A stretch of DNA of 54,723 nt from Thermus tenuipuniceus (GTDB lineage: Bacteria > Deinococcota > Deinococci > Deinococcales > Thermaceae). The position numbers and the translations under genes are program-made. Within the stretch, counting starts at the first letter, position 1. Each line of letters opens with the position of its first letter. This document shows, piece by piece, positions 7,746-15,213 of this stretch. The notes below the pieces were generated by a model. It had not been told where the DNA came from. It did no database searches and was given only the letters and a program-made list of their open reading frames with translations. Where the stretch lies: positions 1-54,723 of the forward strand of contig NZ_PRDA01000019.1 in NCBI RefSeq assembly GCF_002964845.1, written 5' to 3'.

Positions 7746-9497
7746 TCATTTCTTGATGAAGGTCAGCTCCAGTTCCCGCTGGCCCCAGATGCTGCTGATG
7801 ATGGCATCGGGGTGCTCCCCACCCAGGCGGTTGTTCCAGGCGGGGTGGTAGTTGGGCCCGGCGATGTAGATGACGGGGAGGAGCTGGGCCTCGATCTCCT
7901 GCATGCGGTAGCCGATCTCCACCCGCTTCTTGAAGTCCAGCTCGGTGCGGCCACGGGAGTAAAGGGCATCCAGCTGGGTTTCCCTGGGATCCAGGCACTG
8001 GCCCGACTTGTTCCACATGTGCAGGTTGCCCTTGCAGGGCACCACGTTGGAACCGAAGGGCCAATCAAGACCGCCGCCGGAGAGGCCGATGATGATGGCG
8101 TCAAAGGGCCGGTCGGGGCCAGAGGACAGGAGCTGGCCCACCAAAGTGTTGAAGTCGATGGCGGTGAAGTTCACCTTCACCCCCACCTTCTTGGCCTCGT
8201 CCACGATCAGCTTGGCAATCTGCTCCCGCTGGGCGTTCCCGGCATTGGTAGAAAGGTTGAACTCAAGCCTCCGGCCCTTGGAGTCTACCAGGTAACCGTC
8301 CTTATCCTTCTTGGTGAAGCCCAGCTCCGCCAGGAGTTTGGCCGCCTGCTGCAGGTTGTACTCGTACTTGGGCACCTTGGGATTAATCCACTGGGTGAGC
8401 ACGGGGTAGACGCTGCTGTACATGGGGGTGCCCAGGCCGCCGTAGACGATGTCCACCACCGCCTGGCGGTTCACGATGTGGCTCATGGCCCGGCGGAACT
8501 TGTCGGACCGGAAGAGGCTTTGCTTGAAGGGGTCCGAGGCCTTGTTCCAGTTGAAGACCATGAACTGGCTGGAGGCCACCGGGGAGGCGTTCACCTTGAT
8601 GGTGGCGTCCAGGCGGCCCTGCTGGATGGCCTGGCGGATCTGGGAGATGTGGTCCACGGTGGCAGGGGCCATGAGGTCGATGTTCCCCGCCAGGAACTCC
8701 GCCAGCTGGGCGTTGGTGTCCTTGACGATCTTGATCTCGTAGCGGTCCAGGTAGGGCAAAGGGTTGCCCGCCTCGTCCTTGTTCCACTCCCCAAAGGCGG
8801 GGTTGCGCTTCAGGACCAGGCGCTCACCCGGGCGGTAGCTTTCGATGAGCCAGGGTCCGCCGGAGACGATGTTTTCCGGCTTCTCGTTCAAGGTCCACAT
8901 CTTCTTGATGCCCTCGGCCCCATCCTTCTGATAGACGGGCCCAAAGATGTGGGCTGGCCAGGGCTCAAAGCTGGCCACGGCAAAGGCTTCCGCATCCGTC
9001 TTGGGGTAGATGAAGCGGAGGGTGTAGTCGTCAATCTTCTTAAGGGTGATGGGCTTGCCGTCGATGAAGAAGGAGTCGTAGCTGTTGGACCCCACCGCTT
9101 TATCCGTGTGGATGCGCCAGGTCATGATCCAGTCGTCGGCGGTGATGGGTTTGCCATCGGACCACTTCATGCCCTTGCGGATCTTGAAGGTGATCTCCAG
9201 CTTGTTGGGGCTAATGGTCCAGGACTCAGCCATATAGGGAATCCAATCCCCGGTGGTGGGATCGCGGGTCACCAGGCCCCTACCACCGGAGATGATCTCC
9301 GGAACGTTCCCTGCCTCTGCGGTGATAAAGGGGTTAAAGGTGCGGTAGTCGGAGATAACCGCCGCCCGTAGGGTACCGCCCCGCTTGACCTCAGAGGGTT
9401 TGGCCACCGTCCACTTCTGGGGCCAAACGAAGGGCTGGGCGCTGGCCACTCCTGCCAGGGCTATAAGACCCACCAAAACTGCTAAGGTTCTTCTCAT
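7746..9497 (-). CDS. peptide ABC transporter substrate-binding protein (SBP family 5)
   Basis: This 583-residue solute-binding protein has a clear signal peptide (MRRTLAVLVGLIALAGVASAQ, cleaved after Ala-Ser-Ala). It shows family-5 features: the FNPF segment near the start, the block IRKGMKWSDGKPITADDW, and later the YNLQQAAKLLAELG block. The ATG at 9497 is preceded by AGGAGG at 8 nt; in-frame codons further upstream are untranslated leader. It is the first gene of the transporter operon. The ligand, probably peptides, cannot be told from sequence; some family members bind sugars. Confidence 0.9.
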   Translation of the reverse strand: MRRTLAVLVGLIALAGVASAQPFVWPQKWTVAKPSEVKRGGTLRAAVISDYRTFNPFITAEAGNVPEIISGGRGLVTRDPTTGDWIPYMAESWTISPNKLEITFKIRKGMKWSDGKPITADDWIMTWRIHTDKAVGSNSYDSFFIDGKPITLKKIDDYTLRFIYPKTDAEAFAVASFEPWPAHIFGPVYQKDGAEGIKKMWTLNEKPENIVSGGPWLIESYRPGERLVLKRNPAFGEWNKDEAGNPLPYLDRYEIKIVKDTNAQLAEFLAGNIDLMAPATVDHISQIRQAIQQGRLDATIKVNASPVASSQFMVFNWNKASDPFKQSLFRSDKFRRAMSHIVNRQAVVDIVYGGLGTPMYSSVYPVLTQWINPKVPKYEYNLQQAAKLLAELGFTKKDKDGYLVDSKGRRLEFNLSTNAGNAQREQIAKLIVDEAKKVGVKVNFTAIDFNTLVGQLLSSGPDRPFDAIIIGLSGGGLDWPFGSNVVPCKGNLHMWNKSGQCLDPRETQLDALYSRGRTELDFKKRVEIGYRMQEIEAQLLPVIYIAGPNYHPAWNNRLGGEHPDAIISSIWGQRELELTFIKK

Positions 9498-9584
9498 ATC
9501 GTCTGCCTCCTCTGCTGCCTTACGCTGGACAGGGTACCCGGTTATTCTGGACTCTGTCAAGGGTGTTCCCCCTAAGCCCCGGTA

Positions 9585-9618
9585 GGTTTCACCACCACGG
9601 CACTCAGGTGGTTTCACC
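9585..9618. repeat. GGTTTCACC direct repeat near the transporter transcription start
   Basis: GGTTTCACC occurs at 9585-9593 and again at 9610-9618, a 25 bp spacing, just downstream of the expected transcription start (about 9624, minus strand). Between them CCACC and GGTGG could pair in RNA. They could be paired regulator sites or a leader hairpin; no regulator is identifiable. Confidence 0.35.
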
Positions 9619-9630
9619 CCTGAATCATCA

Positions 9631-9659
9631 GTATTAAATACGCATGCATAGTCTGTCAA
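9631..9659 (-). promoter_or_regulatory. sigma70-type promoter of the peptide transporter operon
   Basis: On the minus strand TTGACA (9659-9654) and TAATAC (9636-9631) are separated by exactly 17 bp, the best consensus promoter in the window. It gives a 5' leader of about 125 nt before the ATG at 9497. A second weaker pair, TTGACA (9560-9555) and TACCCT (9536-9531) with an 18 bp gap, lies closer to the gene. Confidence 0.75.
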
Positions 9660-9954
9660 GAAAATCATGCACTATCCTCCAGAATGCGTCGGACGTTACG
9701 CACCTATTTGGCGATAAAGGTAACTTACTGACATGATAGTAACGGACATATAGTCACCCTATACTTTACACACTGTATCCGGACCAGATCTCCCCACCTC
9801 CCATGGCAAGGAATTCAAACAGATTCTTAGAACAGGTGTTGTGTCTAGCCTTGAGGGGGGTTGAGCGGTGTGAAGGTGACCTTCTGGTGGAAAGGTACCT
9901 ACCTTGACCCCCGGTGCCAGCACGTGAAAAAATCCCCTCTATAAGGGGGTGATG
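9660..9954. other. AT-richer intergenic control region with palindromes
   Basis: No coding sequence is convincing in this ~295 bp gap, and its base composition is clearly lower in GC than the flanks. It holds the inverted repeat TTACT-N8-AGTAA (9725-9742), the palindrome GAAGGTGACCTTC (9872-9884) and AGGTACCT (9893-9900). ACCTT and AAGGT half-sites are repeated around the last two. TATAAG at 9940-9945 lies 10-15 nt before the next gene and could be its -10. These look like operator sites for the divergent genes; the binding protein is unknown. Confidence 0.4.
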
Positions 9955-11022
9955 ATGAAAGCAGTGGTCATGGAGGCTCGAGGGGGTCCAGAGGTCTTAA
10001 AGGTAGCCGAAGTGCCCACCCCTGAACCCGGCCCCAAGGAAGTAAGGATCCGCGTCAAAGCCGCAGCCCTCAACCACCTGGACATCTGGGTCAGAAAGGG
10101 AGTGGCCAGCCCCAAGCTTCCCTTACCCCACATCCTGGGAGCCGATGCCTCGGGGGTGGTGGACGCAGTTGGGCCTGGGGTAACGGGCTTTGTCCCCGGG
10201 GACGAGGTGGTGGTCAACCCCGGCCTTTCCTGTGGCCACTGCGAGCGGTGCCTGGCGGGAGAGGATAACCTCTGCCCCAAATACGAGATACTGGGCGAAC
10301 ACCGCTTTGGAGCTTACGCCGAGTACCTGGTGGTACCCGAGGTGAACCTCCTCAAGAAGCCACCCAACCTTTCCTTTGAAGAGGCCGCCGCCATCCCCCT
10401 GACCTTCCTCACCGCCTGGCAGATGGTGGTGGACAAACTCCAGGTGCGGCCTGGCGAGGATGTTCTGGTCATGGCGGCGGGTAGTGGGGTGAGTGTGGCC
10501 GCCATTCAGATCGCCAAGCTCTTCGGGGCTCGGGTCATCGCCACCGCAGGCTCGGAGGAAAAGCTCAGGAAGGCCAAGGAGCTGGGAGCCGATGAAACCG
10601 TGAACTACACCCACCCCGACTGGCCCAAGGAGGTGCGCCGCCTAACCAGCGGGAAAGGCGCCGACAAGGTGGTTGACCACACGGGGGCCCTTTACTTTGA
10701 AGGGGTGATCCGGGCCACCGCCAATGGCGGCAGGATTGCCATCGCAGGGGCTTCCTCGGGATACGAAGGCACCCTCCCCTTCGCCCACGTGTTCTTCCGG
10801 CAACTTTCCATCCTGGGCTCCACCATGGGCTCCAAAAGCCGCCTTTTCCCCATCCTGCGCTTCGTGGAACAGGGAAGGCTAAAGCCCGTGGTGGGGCAGG
10901 TACTTCCCCTCGAGGAGGCTGCGGAGGGACACCGCCTCCTGGAGGAGCGGCGCATCTTCGGCAAAGTAGTGCTACGGGTGGACCAGTCCTCTCCAGGCGA
11001 GAGCAAGACCCCACCTCAATAG
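9955..11022 (+). CDS. zinc-type alcohol dehydrogenase / quinone oxidoreductase family protein
   Basis: This 355-residue medium-chain dehydrogenase has a GroES-like N-terminal domain and a Rossmann domain. The structural-zinc cysteines are present (CGHCERC followed by a Cys 8 residues later). The catalytic-zinc cysteine is replaced in the segment AAALNHLD, as in quinone-oxidoreductase-like members. The nucleotide-binding glycines are changed to AAGSGVSVAA. Three start codons (GTG 9949, ATG 9952, ATG 9955) are in frame; I choose the last because it begins MKAVVM as in homologues and has GGGGG about 5 nt upstream. Substrate unknown. Confidence 0.8.
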   Translation: MKAVVMEARGGPEVLKVAEVPTPEPGPKEVRIRVKAAALNHLDIWVRKGVASPKLPLPHILGADASGVVDAVGPGVTGFVPGDEVVVNPGLSCGHCERCLAGEDNLCPKYEILGEHRFGAYAEYLVVPEVNLLKKPPNLSFEEAAAIPLTFLTAWQMVVDKLQVRPGEDVLVMAAGSGVSVAAIQIAKLFGARVIATAGSEEKLRKAKELGADETVNYTHPDWPKEVRRLTSGKGADKVVDHTGALYFEGVIRATANGGRIAIAGASSGYEGTLPFAHVFFRQLSILGSTMGSKSRLFPILRFVEQGRLKPVVGQVLPLEEAAEGHRLLEERRIFGKVVLRVDQSSPGESKTPPQ

Positions 11023-11137
11023 CAGGCTGGCGGACCATAGGGCGAAGATTAAGGATGGGGTCAAGACCTTTGTCCCTAACCGGAAGCCGCCGCCCATAGG
11101 GTTTCCTTAAGGGTAGAATGCAGGTCGAGGTGAGGCT

Positions 11138-12151
11138 ATGGAGCACACCGACGTGATCATCATCGGGGCGGGCCCCGCTGGGCTTTTTGCGGGCTTCTAC
11201 GTGGGCATGCGGGGGCTTTCCTTCCGCTTCATCGACCCCTTGCCCGAGCCTGGGGGGCAACTTTCCGCTTTGTATCCGGAGAAATACATCTACGACGTGG
11301 CGGGCTTTCCCAAGGTGTACGCCAAAGACCTGGTGAAAGGGTTGGTGGAGCAGGTGGCTCCCTTCAACCCCATCTACAGCCTGGGGGAGCGGGCGGAAAC
11401 CCTAGAAAAGGAAGGGGACCACTTCAAGGTGACCACCTCCTCCGGGAACGCCTACACCGCAAAGGCGGTAATCATTGCCGCCGGGGTGGGTGCCTTTGAA
11501 CCCAGGCGCCTGGGTGCCCCGGGGGAAAAGGAGCTGGAGGGCAAGGGCATCTACTATGCGGTGAAGACCAAGGCCGAGTTCCAGGGCAAGCGGGTCCTCA
11601 TTGTGGGAGGTGGGGATAGCGCCGTGGACTGGGCCTTGAACCTTCTGGGCACCGCTAAGGAGATTACCCTGATCCACAGGAGGCCCCAGTTCCGGGCCCA
11701 CGAGGCTAGCGTGAAGGAGCTCTTCAAAGCCCATGAGGAAGGGCGCCTTACCGTGCTCACCCCCTACGAGGTACGGCGGATTGAAATTGAAGGGGATACC
11801 CAGGTGCGCAGGGCGGTGATCTTCCACAACGGGACCCAGGAGGAAAAGGAACTCGAGGTGGACGCCGTGCTGATCCTGGCGGGCTACCTCACCAAGCTGG
11901 GGCCCTTGGCCAACTGGGGGCTGGAGTTGGAAAAGAACAGGATCAAAGTGGACACCACCATGGCCACCAGCGTCCCCGGGGTCTACGCCTGCGGCGACAT
12001 CGTCACCTACCCGGGGAAGCTTCCCCTGATCGTGCTGGGTTTTGGCGAAGCCGCCATCGCCGCCAACCACGCCGCCGCCTACGCCAACCCTGCCCTCAAG
12101 GTGAACCCTGGCCACTCCTCGGAAAAGGCCGAGGAGAAAGCACCGGCCTGA
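11138..12151 (+). CDS. ferredoxin--NADP+ reductase, type 2 (thioredoxin-reductase-like)
   Basis: The 337-residue flavoprotein has FAD motif GAGPAG at 10-15, a second Rossmann motif [10 protein letters not shown] for NADP, and the FAD-binding CGDI segment near 285. The redox CxxC of true thioredoxin reductases is absent, which together with the C-terminal extension identifies the ferredoxin/flavodoxin-NADP reductase branch. It would exchange electrons between NADPH and ferredoxin. GAGGTGAG precedes the ATG by a few bases, and TAGAAT at 11114-11119 is a possible -10. It is monocistronic in appearance. Confidence 0.88.
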   Translation: MEHTDVIIIGAGPAGLFAGFYVGMRGLSFRFIDPLPEPGGQLSALYPEKYIYDVAGFPKVYAKDLVKGLVEQVAPFNPIYSLGERAETLEKEGDHFKVTTSSGNAYTAKAVIIAAGVGAFEPRRLGAPGEKELEGKGIYYAVKTKAEFQGKRVLIVGGGDSAVDWALNLLGTAKEITLIHRRPQFRAHEASVKELFKAHEEGRLTVLTPYEVRRIEIEGDTQVRRAVIFHNGTQEEKELEVDAVLILAGYLTKLGPLANWGLELEKNRIKVDTTMATSVPGVYACGDIVTYPGKLPLIVLGFGEAAIAANHAAAYANPALKVNPGHSSEKAEEKAPA

Positions 12152-12219
12152 GATTCCTCCCCGCCTTTCACGGGCCCTAGGGTAGCCCGGGGCCTGGCTT
12201 TGTCCTAAGATGGGGGCAT

Positions 12220-12768
12220 ATGCGGGTTGCCCTTTTCATTGACGGATCCTACATGTACCTGGCCACCAAGCGCCTGGGTTGGAACGTGGACCACCGCCGG
12301 GTCCTGACCCAGTTCGCCACCCCGGAGCAGCTTTACAACGCCTTCTACTACGTGCCCATCACCGATCCCGAGGACGAGCGTCAGCAGCGCTTCATCGACG
12401 CCTTGGTCTTCATGGGCTACACGGTGCGAAGCCGCTTGGTCCGGGGGGAAGCCCGGTTCGAGGCCATGATGGCCACGGACCTGCTCACCACCGCCCCCCG
12501 CTGGGACCGGGCCATCGTGGCCAGCGGCTCGGGGGAGCTGGCCCACACCTTTGCCGCCTTACGGGCCTTGGGGAAGGAGATCCATCTCCTGGGCGTCCAC
12601 GAGCTGGCGGACCTCGAGCTTCGCAACCAGGCGGACCGCTTCCTAAACCTCCCCGAGTGGCGGGAGGTGCTGGAGAGAACCCTGGGGGGCCGCCGCACCT
12701 ACGCGGGCTACCCCGTGGAGGCCACGGTGGAGGTGCCCCCCACCCCGGTGGAAGACGCCCAGCCCTGA
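12220..12768 (+). CDS. NYN/LabA-like PIN-fold protein
   Basis: This 182-residue protein starts with the NYN hallmark ALFIDGSYMY, carrying the first acidic residue, followed by MMATDLLTTA and the ASGSGELAHTF segment that holds the serine/acidic motif of LabA-like members. NYN domains are PIN-fold ribonucleases; RNA cleavage is inferred from the fold. TAAGAT at 12206-12211 sits 8 nt before the ATG, suggesting a leaderless transcript. The next gene follows after 3 bp, so the two are probably one operon. The Pro-rich C-terminus is not conserved domain. Confidence 0.72.
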   Translation: MRVALFIDGSYMYLATKRLGWNVDHRRVLTQFATPEQLYNAFYYVPITDPEDERQQRFIDALVFMGYTVRSRLVRGEARFEAMMATDLLTTAPRWDRAIVASGSGELAHTFAALRALGKEIHLLGVHELADLELRNQADRFLNLPEWREVLERTLGGRRTYAGYPVEATVEVPPTPVEDAQP

Positions 12769-12771
12769 CCT

Positions 12772-13791
12772 ATGCCCCCGGGCCCCTGGCTGGTGCTGCT
12801 GGCAGCGGGCCTTTTCTACCTGGCCCTTCCCATCCCCCCTACCCTACCCCCCTCCCCAAGCCTCAGGGACCTTCTCCCCTACCCAAAGGAAGAGCGGGAG
12901 GCTTGGGTGAGCTTCCACCTGAGTTTGAAGGCCAGCCTACACCTGCTCTTGGGGGAGAAAGCGGCCCGGGCCTACGACCGCCTGCTGCGCCTCGAGCTCA
13001 AAAACCAGCGCTCCGGCAAGCGCGCCGCCTACCCAGAGCCCAAAAGCGCCCTCCTGGCGGCCAAGCGCTGGGTGGAGGCCATCGGCCAGGCCAAGCGGGG
13101 CCAGAAGGTGGACCTCGAGGGCCTGCCCACCGCCCCCCACCACGTGCTTCCCTACGCCCGGGAGATCCGCGCCGCCGCCTCTGCCCTCGGCATTCCTTAT
13201 GGGGTGCTGGCCGCCATTGTGGATAACGAACAGTACGGGGGGGACAAGGCCTTGGGGCTTTCCCGGGGGGTGCGGGAGGTGGCGGACGGCTTAGCCCAGG
13301 GCCTGGCCGAGGTTCAAGGCCACGCCCCCTTGAGCCGTAGCCTGGGTTTAGCCCAGATGAGCTGGGAGGACACCCTCAAGCAGCAGGAACGTTTACGCCT
13401 CTTTGGGGCCTGGGACCCAGCCAGACCCTTCCCCAAGACCGAGACCGAGGCCAGGAAGGCCCTCGAGGATCCCTACTTAAACCTCCTCTTCACCGCAAGC
13501 CGGCTTCGAGGCTACTTCAACGCCCTTCTCGGCCTCCCCCCAGGAGATACCCGCCTTCTGGATGACCCCTGGCTCTACTACCTGGGCCCCGCCTGGCACA
13601 ACTACCCCTTGCGGGCCCAGAACCTGGAAACCTGGGAGGATAGCTTCCACGGCTTTTTCAAGGGCCTCCTCTACCAGGTGGTCCTGGAAGGACGCTGGCA
13701 CCTCGAGGGGCACATCCTTATTCCCCTTAAAGCCTGGGGGTCTGGAGCACAGGATCCCGCTCCCTCTTCCCTCCCCATCCTCACACCCTAG
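12772..13791 (+). CDS. putative secreted lysozyme-fold / lytic transglycosylase-like protein
   Basis: The 339-residue product begins with a hydrophobic signal or anchor (about residues 4-24) followed by a Pro-rich stretch. Around residue 145 the segment AAIVDNEQYGG, followed by SLGLAQMSWEDTL, resembles the Glu and Gly-Leu-x-Gln-Met elements of soluble lytic transglycosylases. No other domain is recognised, so peptidoglycan cleavage is only a working guess. It starts 3 bp after the NYN gene and ends convergent with the DUF402 gene, sharing the CTAG that gives both stop codons. Confidence 0.5.
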   Translation: MPPGPWLVLLAAGLFYLALPIPPTLPPSPSLRDLLPYPKEEREAWVSFHLSLKASLHLLLGEKAARAYDRLLRLELKNQRSGKRAAYPEPKSALLAAKRWVEAIGQAKRGQKVDLEGLPTAPHHVLPYAREIRAAASALGIPYGVLAAIVDNEQYGGDKALGLSRGVREVADGLAQGLAEVQGHAPLSRSLGLAQMSWEDTLKQQERLRLFGAWDPARPFPKTETEARKALEDPYLNLLFTASRLRGYFNALLGLPPGDTRLLDDPWLYYLGPAWHNYPLRAQNLETWEDSFHGFFKGLLYQVVLEGRWHLEGHILIPLKAWGSGAQDPAPSSLPILTP

Positions 13792-14312
13792 ATTCGTTCC
13801 ATCCAGGGAAGGGGCTCCCCGGGAGGCAGCACCGGCCACCTTCCCTGCTGCACGTGGTGAAGGATGGCCTCCACTGCCTTTTCCGCCTCCTCCACCCAAT
13901 GCCTGGGGTAAAGGGAACGTTTGGCCAAAAACTCCTCCCGGTCGAAGACCTGGCAGACGTGGTCGGCCCGGCACCTCACATCCAGCTCGAGGTCATACTG
14001 GCGAAACCCCTTTCCCGTCCACTCCGCCGGGGTTTGCACGTTCCAGTAATACTCCAGTACCCGCCCCTCCCTCACGTCCGGCCCCCCGGAGTACCAGGCC
14101 CCAGGAAAGAAGGCCACATAGGCATCGTGGTCCAGCGCCACCACTTTCCCCTTGGCCACGTGGTGAAAGGTTCCGCCTTGCGGCAAAAGGGTCAAGACCC
14201 CTTCGGGCCTCACCTCCACCACCTTGGCCTCCCAGAAGTAATGCAGGCTATCCCCCGGGAACTTCCAAAACTCCACCCGCACGGTGTCCCCGGGGAACAA
14301 GGGCCAGGTCAC
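13788..14312 (-). CDS. DUF402 domain protein
   Basis: This 174-residue protein has the DUF402 pattern: a mid-region WYSGG...YYWNVQTPAEWTG, then YDLELDVRC and DREEF, acidic residues that in FomD/FAU-1-like relatives bind metal and act on nucleotide or phosphate esters. The substrate is unknown. The start overlaps the DUF2892 gene stop by 4 bp (ATGA), and its stop shares bases with the convergent gene. Confidence 0.68.
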   Translation of the reverse strand: MTWPLFPGDTVRVEFWKFPGDSLHYFWEAKVVEVRPEGVLTLLPQGGTFHHVAKGKVVALDHDAYVAFFPGAWYSGGPDVREGRVLEYYWNVQTPAEWTGKGFRQYDLELDVRCRADHVCQVFDREEFLAKRSLYPRHWVEEAEKAVEAILHHVQQGRWPVLPPGEPLPWMERI

Positions 14313-14500
14313 TTCTTGGTGCTGATGCCCAGAACCTTATAGAGGGCGCAGAAGCCGGTGATGGCCGTGAAAAGCAAAACCACCCCCACGATGCCCAGAA
14401 TCCAGTTCCAAGGCGAGGCCGACTGGAAGGCGAAGTAGAAGAGGACCAAGGCCAGGACGAAACGGATGACCCGGTCGGTGGTGCTCTCGTTCACCGCCAT
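14309..14500 (-). CDS. DUF2892 (YgaP-like) small membrane protein
   Basis: The 63-residue protein has two hydrophobic helices (about 12-30 and 33-52) separated by a SASPWNW turn, and the GFCALYKVLG end that is the DUF2892 signature. These proteins are inner-membrane components often linked with rhodanese domains; here no rhodanese domain is attached or adjacent. It is first in a two-gene unit with the DUF402 gene. Confidence 0.78.
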   Translation of the reverse strand: MAVNESTTDRVIRFVLALVLFYFAFQSASPWNWILGIVGVVLLFTAITGFCALYKVLGISTKK

Positions 14501-14558
14501 GTTCCACCTCCACCTTCTAGTCTATACCCAAGGCCAGCCGTACACCTGGATCTAGGTA

Positions 14559-14660
14559 CCCCGTTGGGGCTTGCGCCCCGACGGGGACCCCAAAAAGGCC
14601 ACGGAAAAGCCGCATCCGCCCTTGCCGACGGAGCAACCTTCATGCAGGGGCACTTAGGCC
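14559..14660 (+). repeat. dispersed structured repeat, copy A
   Basis: These 102 bp match 54574-54675 at roughly five of six positions, without gaps apart from the last few bases. The first 28 bases fold into a long hairpin: CCCCGT and GGGGC pair with GCCCC and ACGGGG around TTGC with one mismatch. No coding sequence is seen. It lies directly upstream of the tRNA-Met promoter. It could be a REP-like element, a MITE or a structured RNA. Confidence 0.7.
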
Positions 14661-14666
14661 ACCTTG

Positions 14667-14675
14667 TGCTACAAT
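14667..14675 (+). promoter_or_regulatory. extended -10 promoter of tRNA-Met
   Basis: TGC-TACAAT, with the hexamer at 14670-14675, is an extended -10 element 13 bp before the tRNA. No good -35 box is present at the usual distance, which is common for extended -10 promoters. Confidence 0.55.
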
Positions 14676-14688
14676 GGGCCTTTGGCTA

Positions 14689-14765
14689 GGGCCGTTAGCT
14701 CAATCGGTCAGAGCGGCCGGCTCATAACCGGTTGGTTGCAGGTTCAAGTCCTGCACGGCCCACCA
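14689..14765 (+). tRNA. tRNA-Met, elongator (anticodon CAT; tRNA-Ile2 possible)
   Basis: This is a cloverleaf with acceptor GGGCCGT/ACGGCCC and encoded CCA (14763-14765). The anticodon loop CTCATAA gives CAT. The first base pair is intact and the anticodon stem lacks the three G-C pairs of an initiator, so it is an elongator tRNA-Met or a tRNA-Ile whose C34 becomes lysidine. Sequence alone does not decide between these two. Confidence 0.92.
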
Positions 14766-14783
14766 GCTCCAGAACGGTAAAAA

Positions 14784-14815
14784 CCCCGCCTCCTTGCGGA
14801 AGCGGGGAAGCTTTT
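14784..14815 (+). terminator. terminator of tRNA-Met
   Basis: CCCCGC and TCC pair with GGA and GCGGGG (14784-14807) around TTGC with one mismatch, followed by AAGCTTTTT. This is a standard intrinsic terminator between the tRNA and csaA. Confidence 0.8.
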
Positions 14816-14852
14816 TCCCAATGAGAAAAGCTTTTCCTGCCAGAATCTAGAT

Positions 14853-15182
14853 ATGGAGGCCCTGCACGCCTTCCAAACCCTGGACCTGCGCATCGGCCGT
14901 ATCCTGAAAGCGGAACCCCACGAGAAGGCCCGCAAGCCCAGCTACAAGCTTTGGATTGACCTAGGACCTTTGGGGATCAAACAAAGCTCCGCTCAGATCA
15001 CCGAGCTCTACCGCCCAGAGGACCTGGTGGGCCGCCTGGTGGTGTGCGCGGTGAACCTGGGAACCCGCTCCATCGCAGGCTTCCCCTCCGAGGTGTTGGT
15101 CCTGGGAGCTAAGGATGCGGAGGGCCGGGTGGTCCTCCTCACCGTGGAACGGGAGGTGCCCCTGGGAGAAAAGGTCTTTTAA
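14853..15182 (+). CDS. csaA: CsaA-type tRNA-binding / export-related chaperone
   Basis: The 109-residue protein is a single EMAP/tRNA-binding OB-fold domain: it opens LDLRIGRIL and contains the KQSSAQIT segment, then LVVCAVNLGTRSIAGFPSEVLVLG. CsaA binds unfolded preproteins and tRNA-like folds in Bacillus. The ATG at 14853 begins MEALHAF. Its last 23 bases, including the stop, are part of a 27 bp tandem duplication. Confidence 0.88.
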   Translation: MEALHAFQTLDLRIGRILKAEPHEKARKPSYKLWIDLGPLGIKQSSAQITELYRPEDLVGRLVVCAVNLGTRSIAGFPSEVLVLGAKDAEGRVVLLTVEREVPLGEKVF

Positions 15183-15213
15183 CGGGCCCTGGGAGAAAAG
15201 GTCTTTTAACGGG
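15160..15213. repeat. perfect 27 bp tandem duplication at convergent gene ends
   Basis: The 27 bases at 15160-15186 are repeated exactly at 15187-15213. The first copy holds the csaA stop (15180-15182) and the second copy holds the stop of the opposing SIS-domain gene (15206-15208). Both genes therefore draw their ends from the same sequence, as if the unit once served as a shared overlapping terminus and was then duplicated. Confidence 0.95.

Noticed and set aside
7611-9371. 586-residue plus-strand open frame antisense to the peptide-binding protein
   Set aside because: It is complementary to a clear SBP family gene, rich in His/Gly/Val shadow composition, with no recognisable domain; such long antisense frames are common in high-GC DNA.
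9904-9945. TTGACC and TATAAG as a promoter pair for the quinone oxidoreductase gene
   Set aside because: The spacer would be 30 bp, far too long; only TATAAG alone might act as a -10.
14559-14660. CRISPR repeat or array
   Set aside because: There are only single copies at two distant sites, each 102 bp, without spacers; no cas gene is in the window.
14689-14765. Initiator tRNA-fMet
   Set aside because: The first acceptor base pair is formed and the anticodon stem lacks the three consecutive G-C pairs of initiators.
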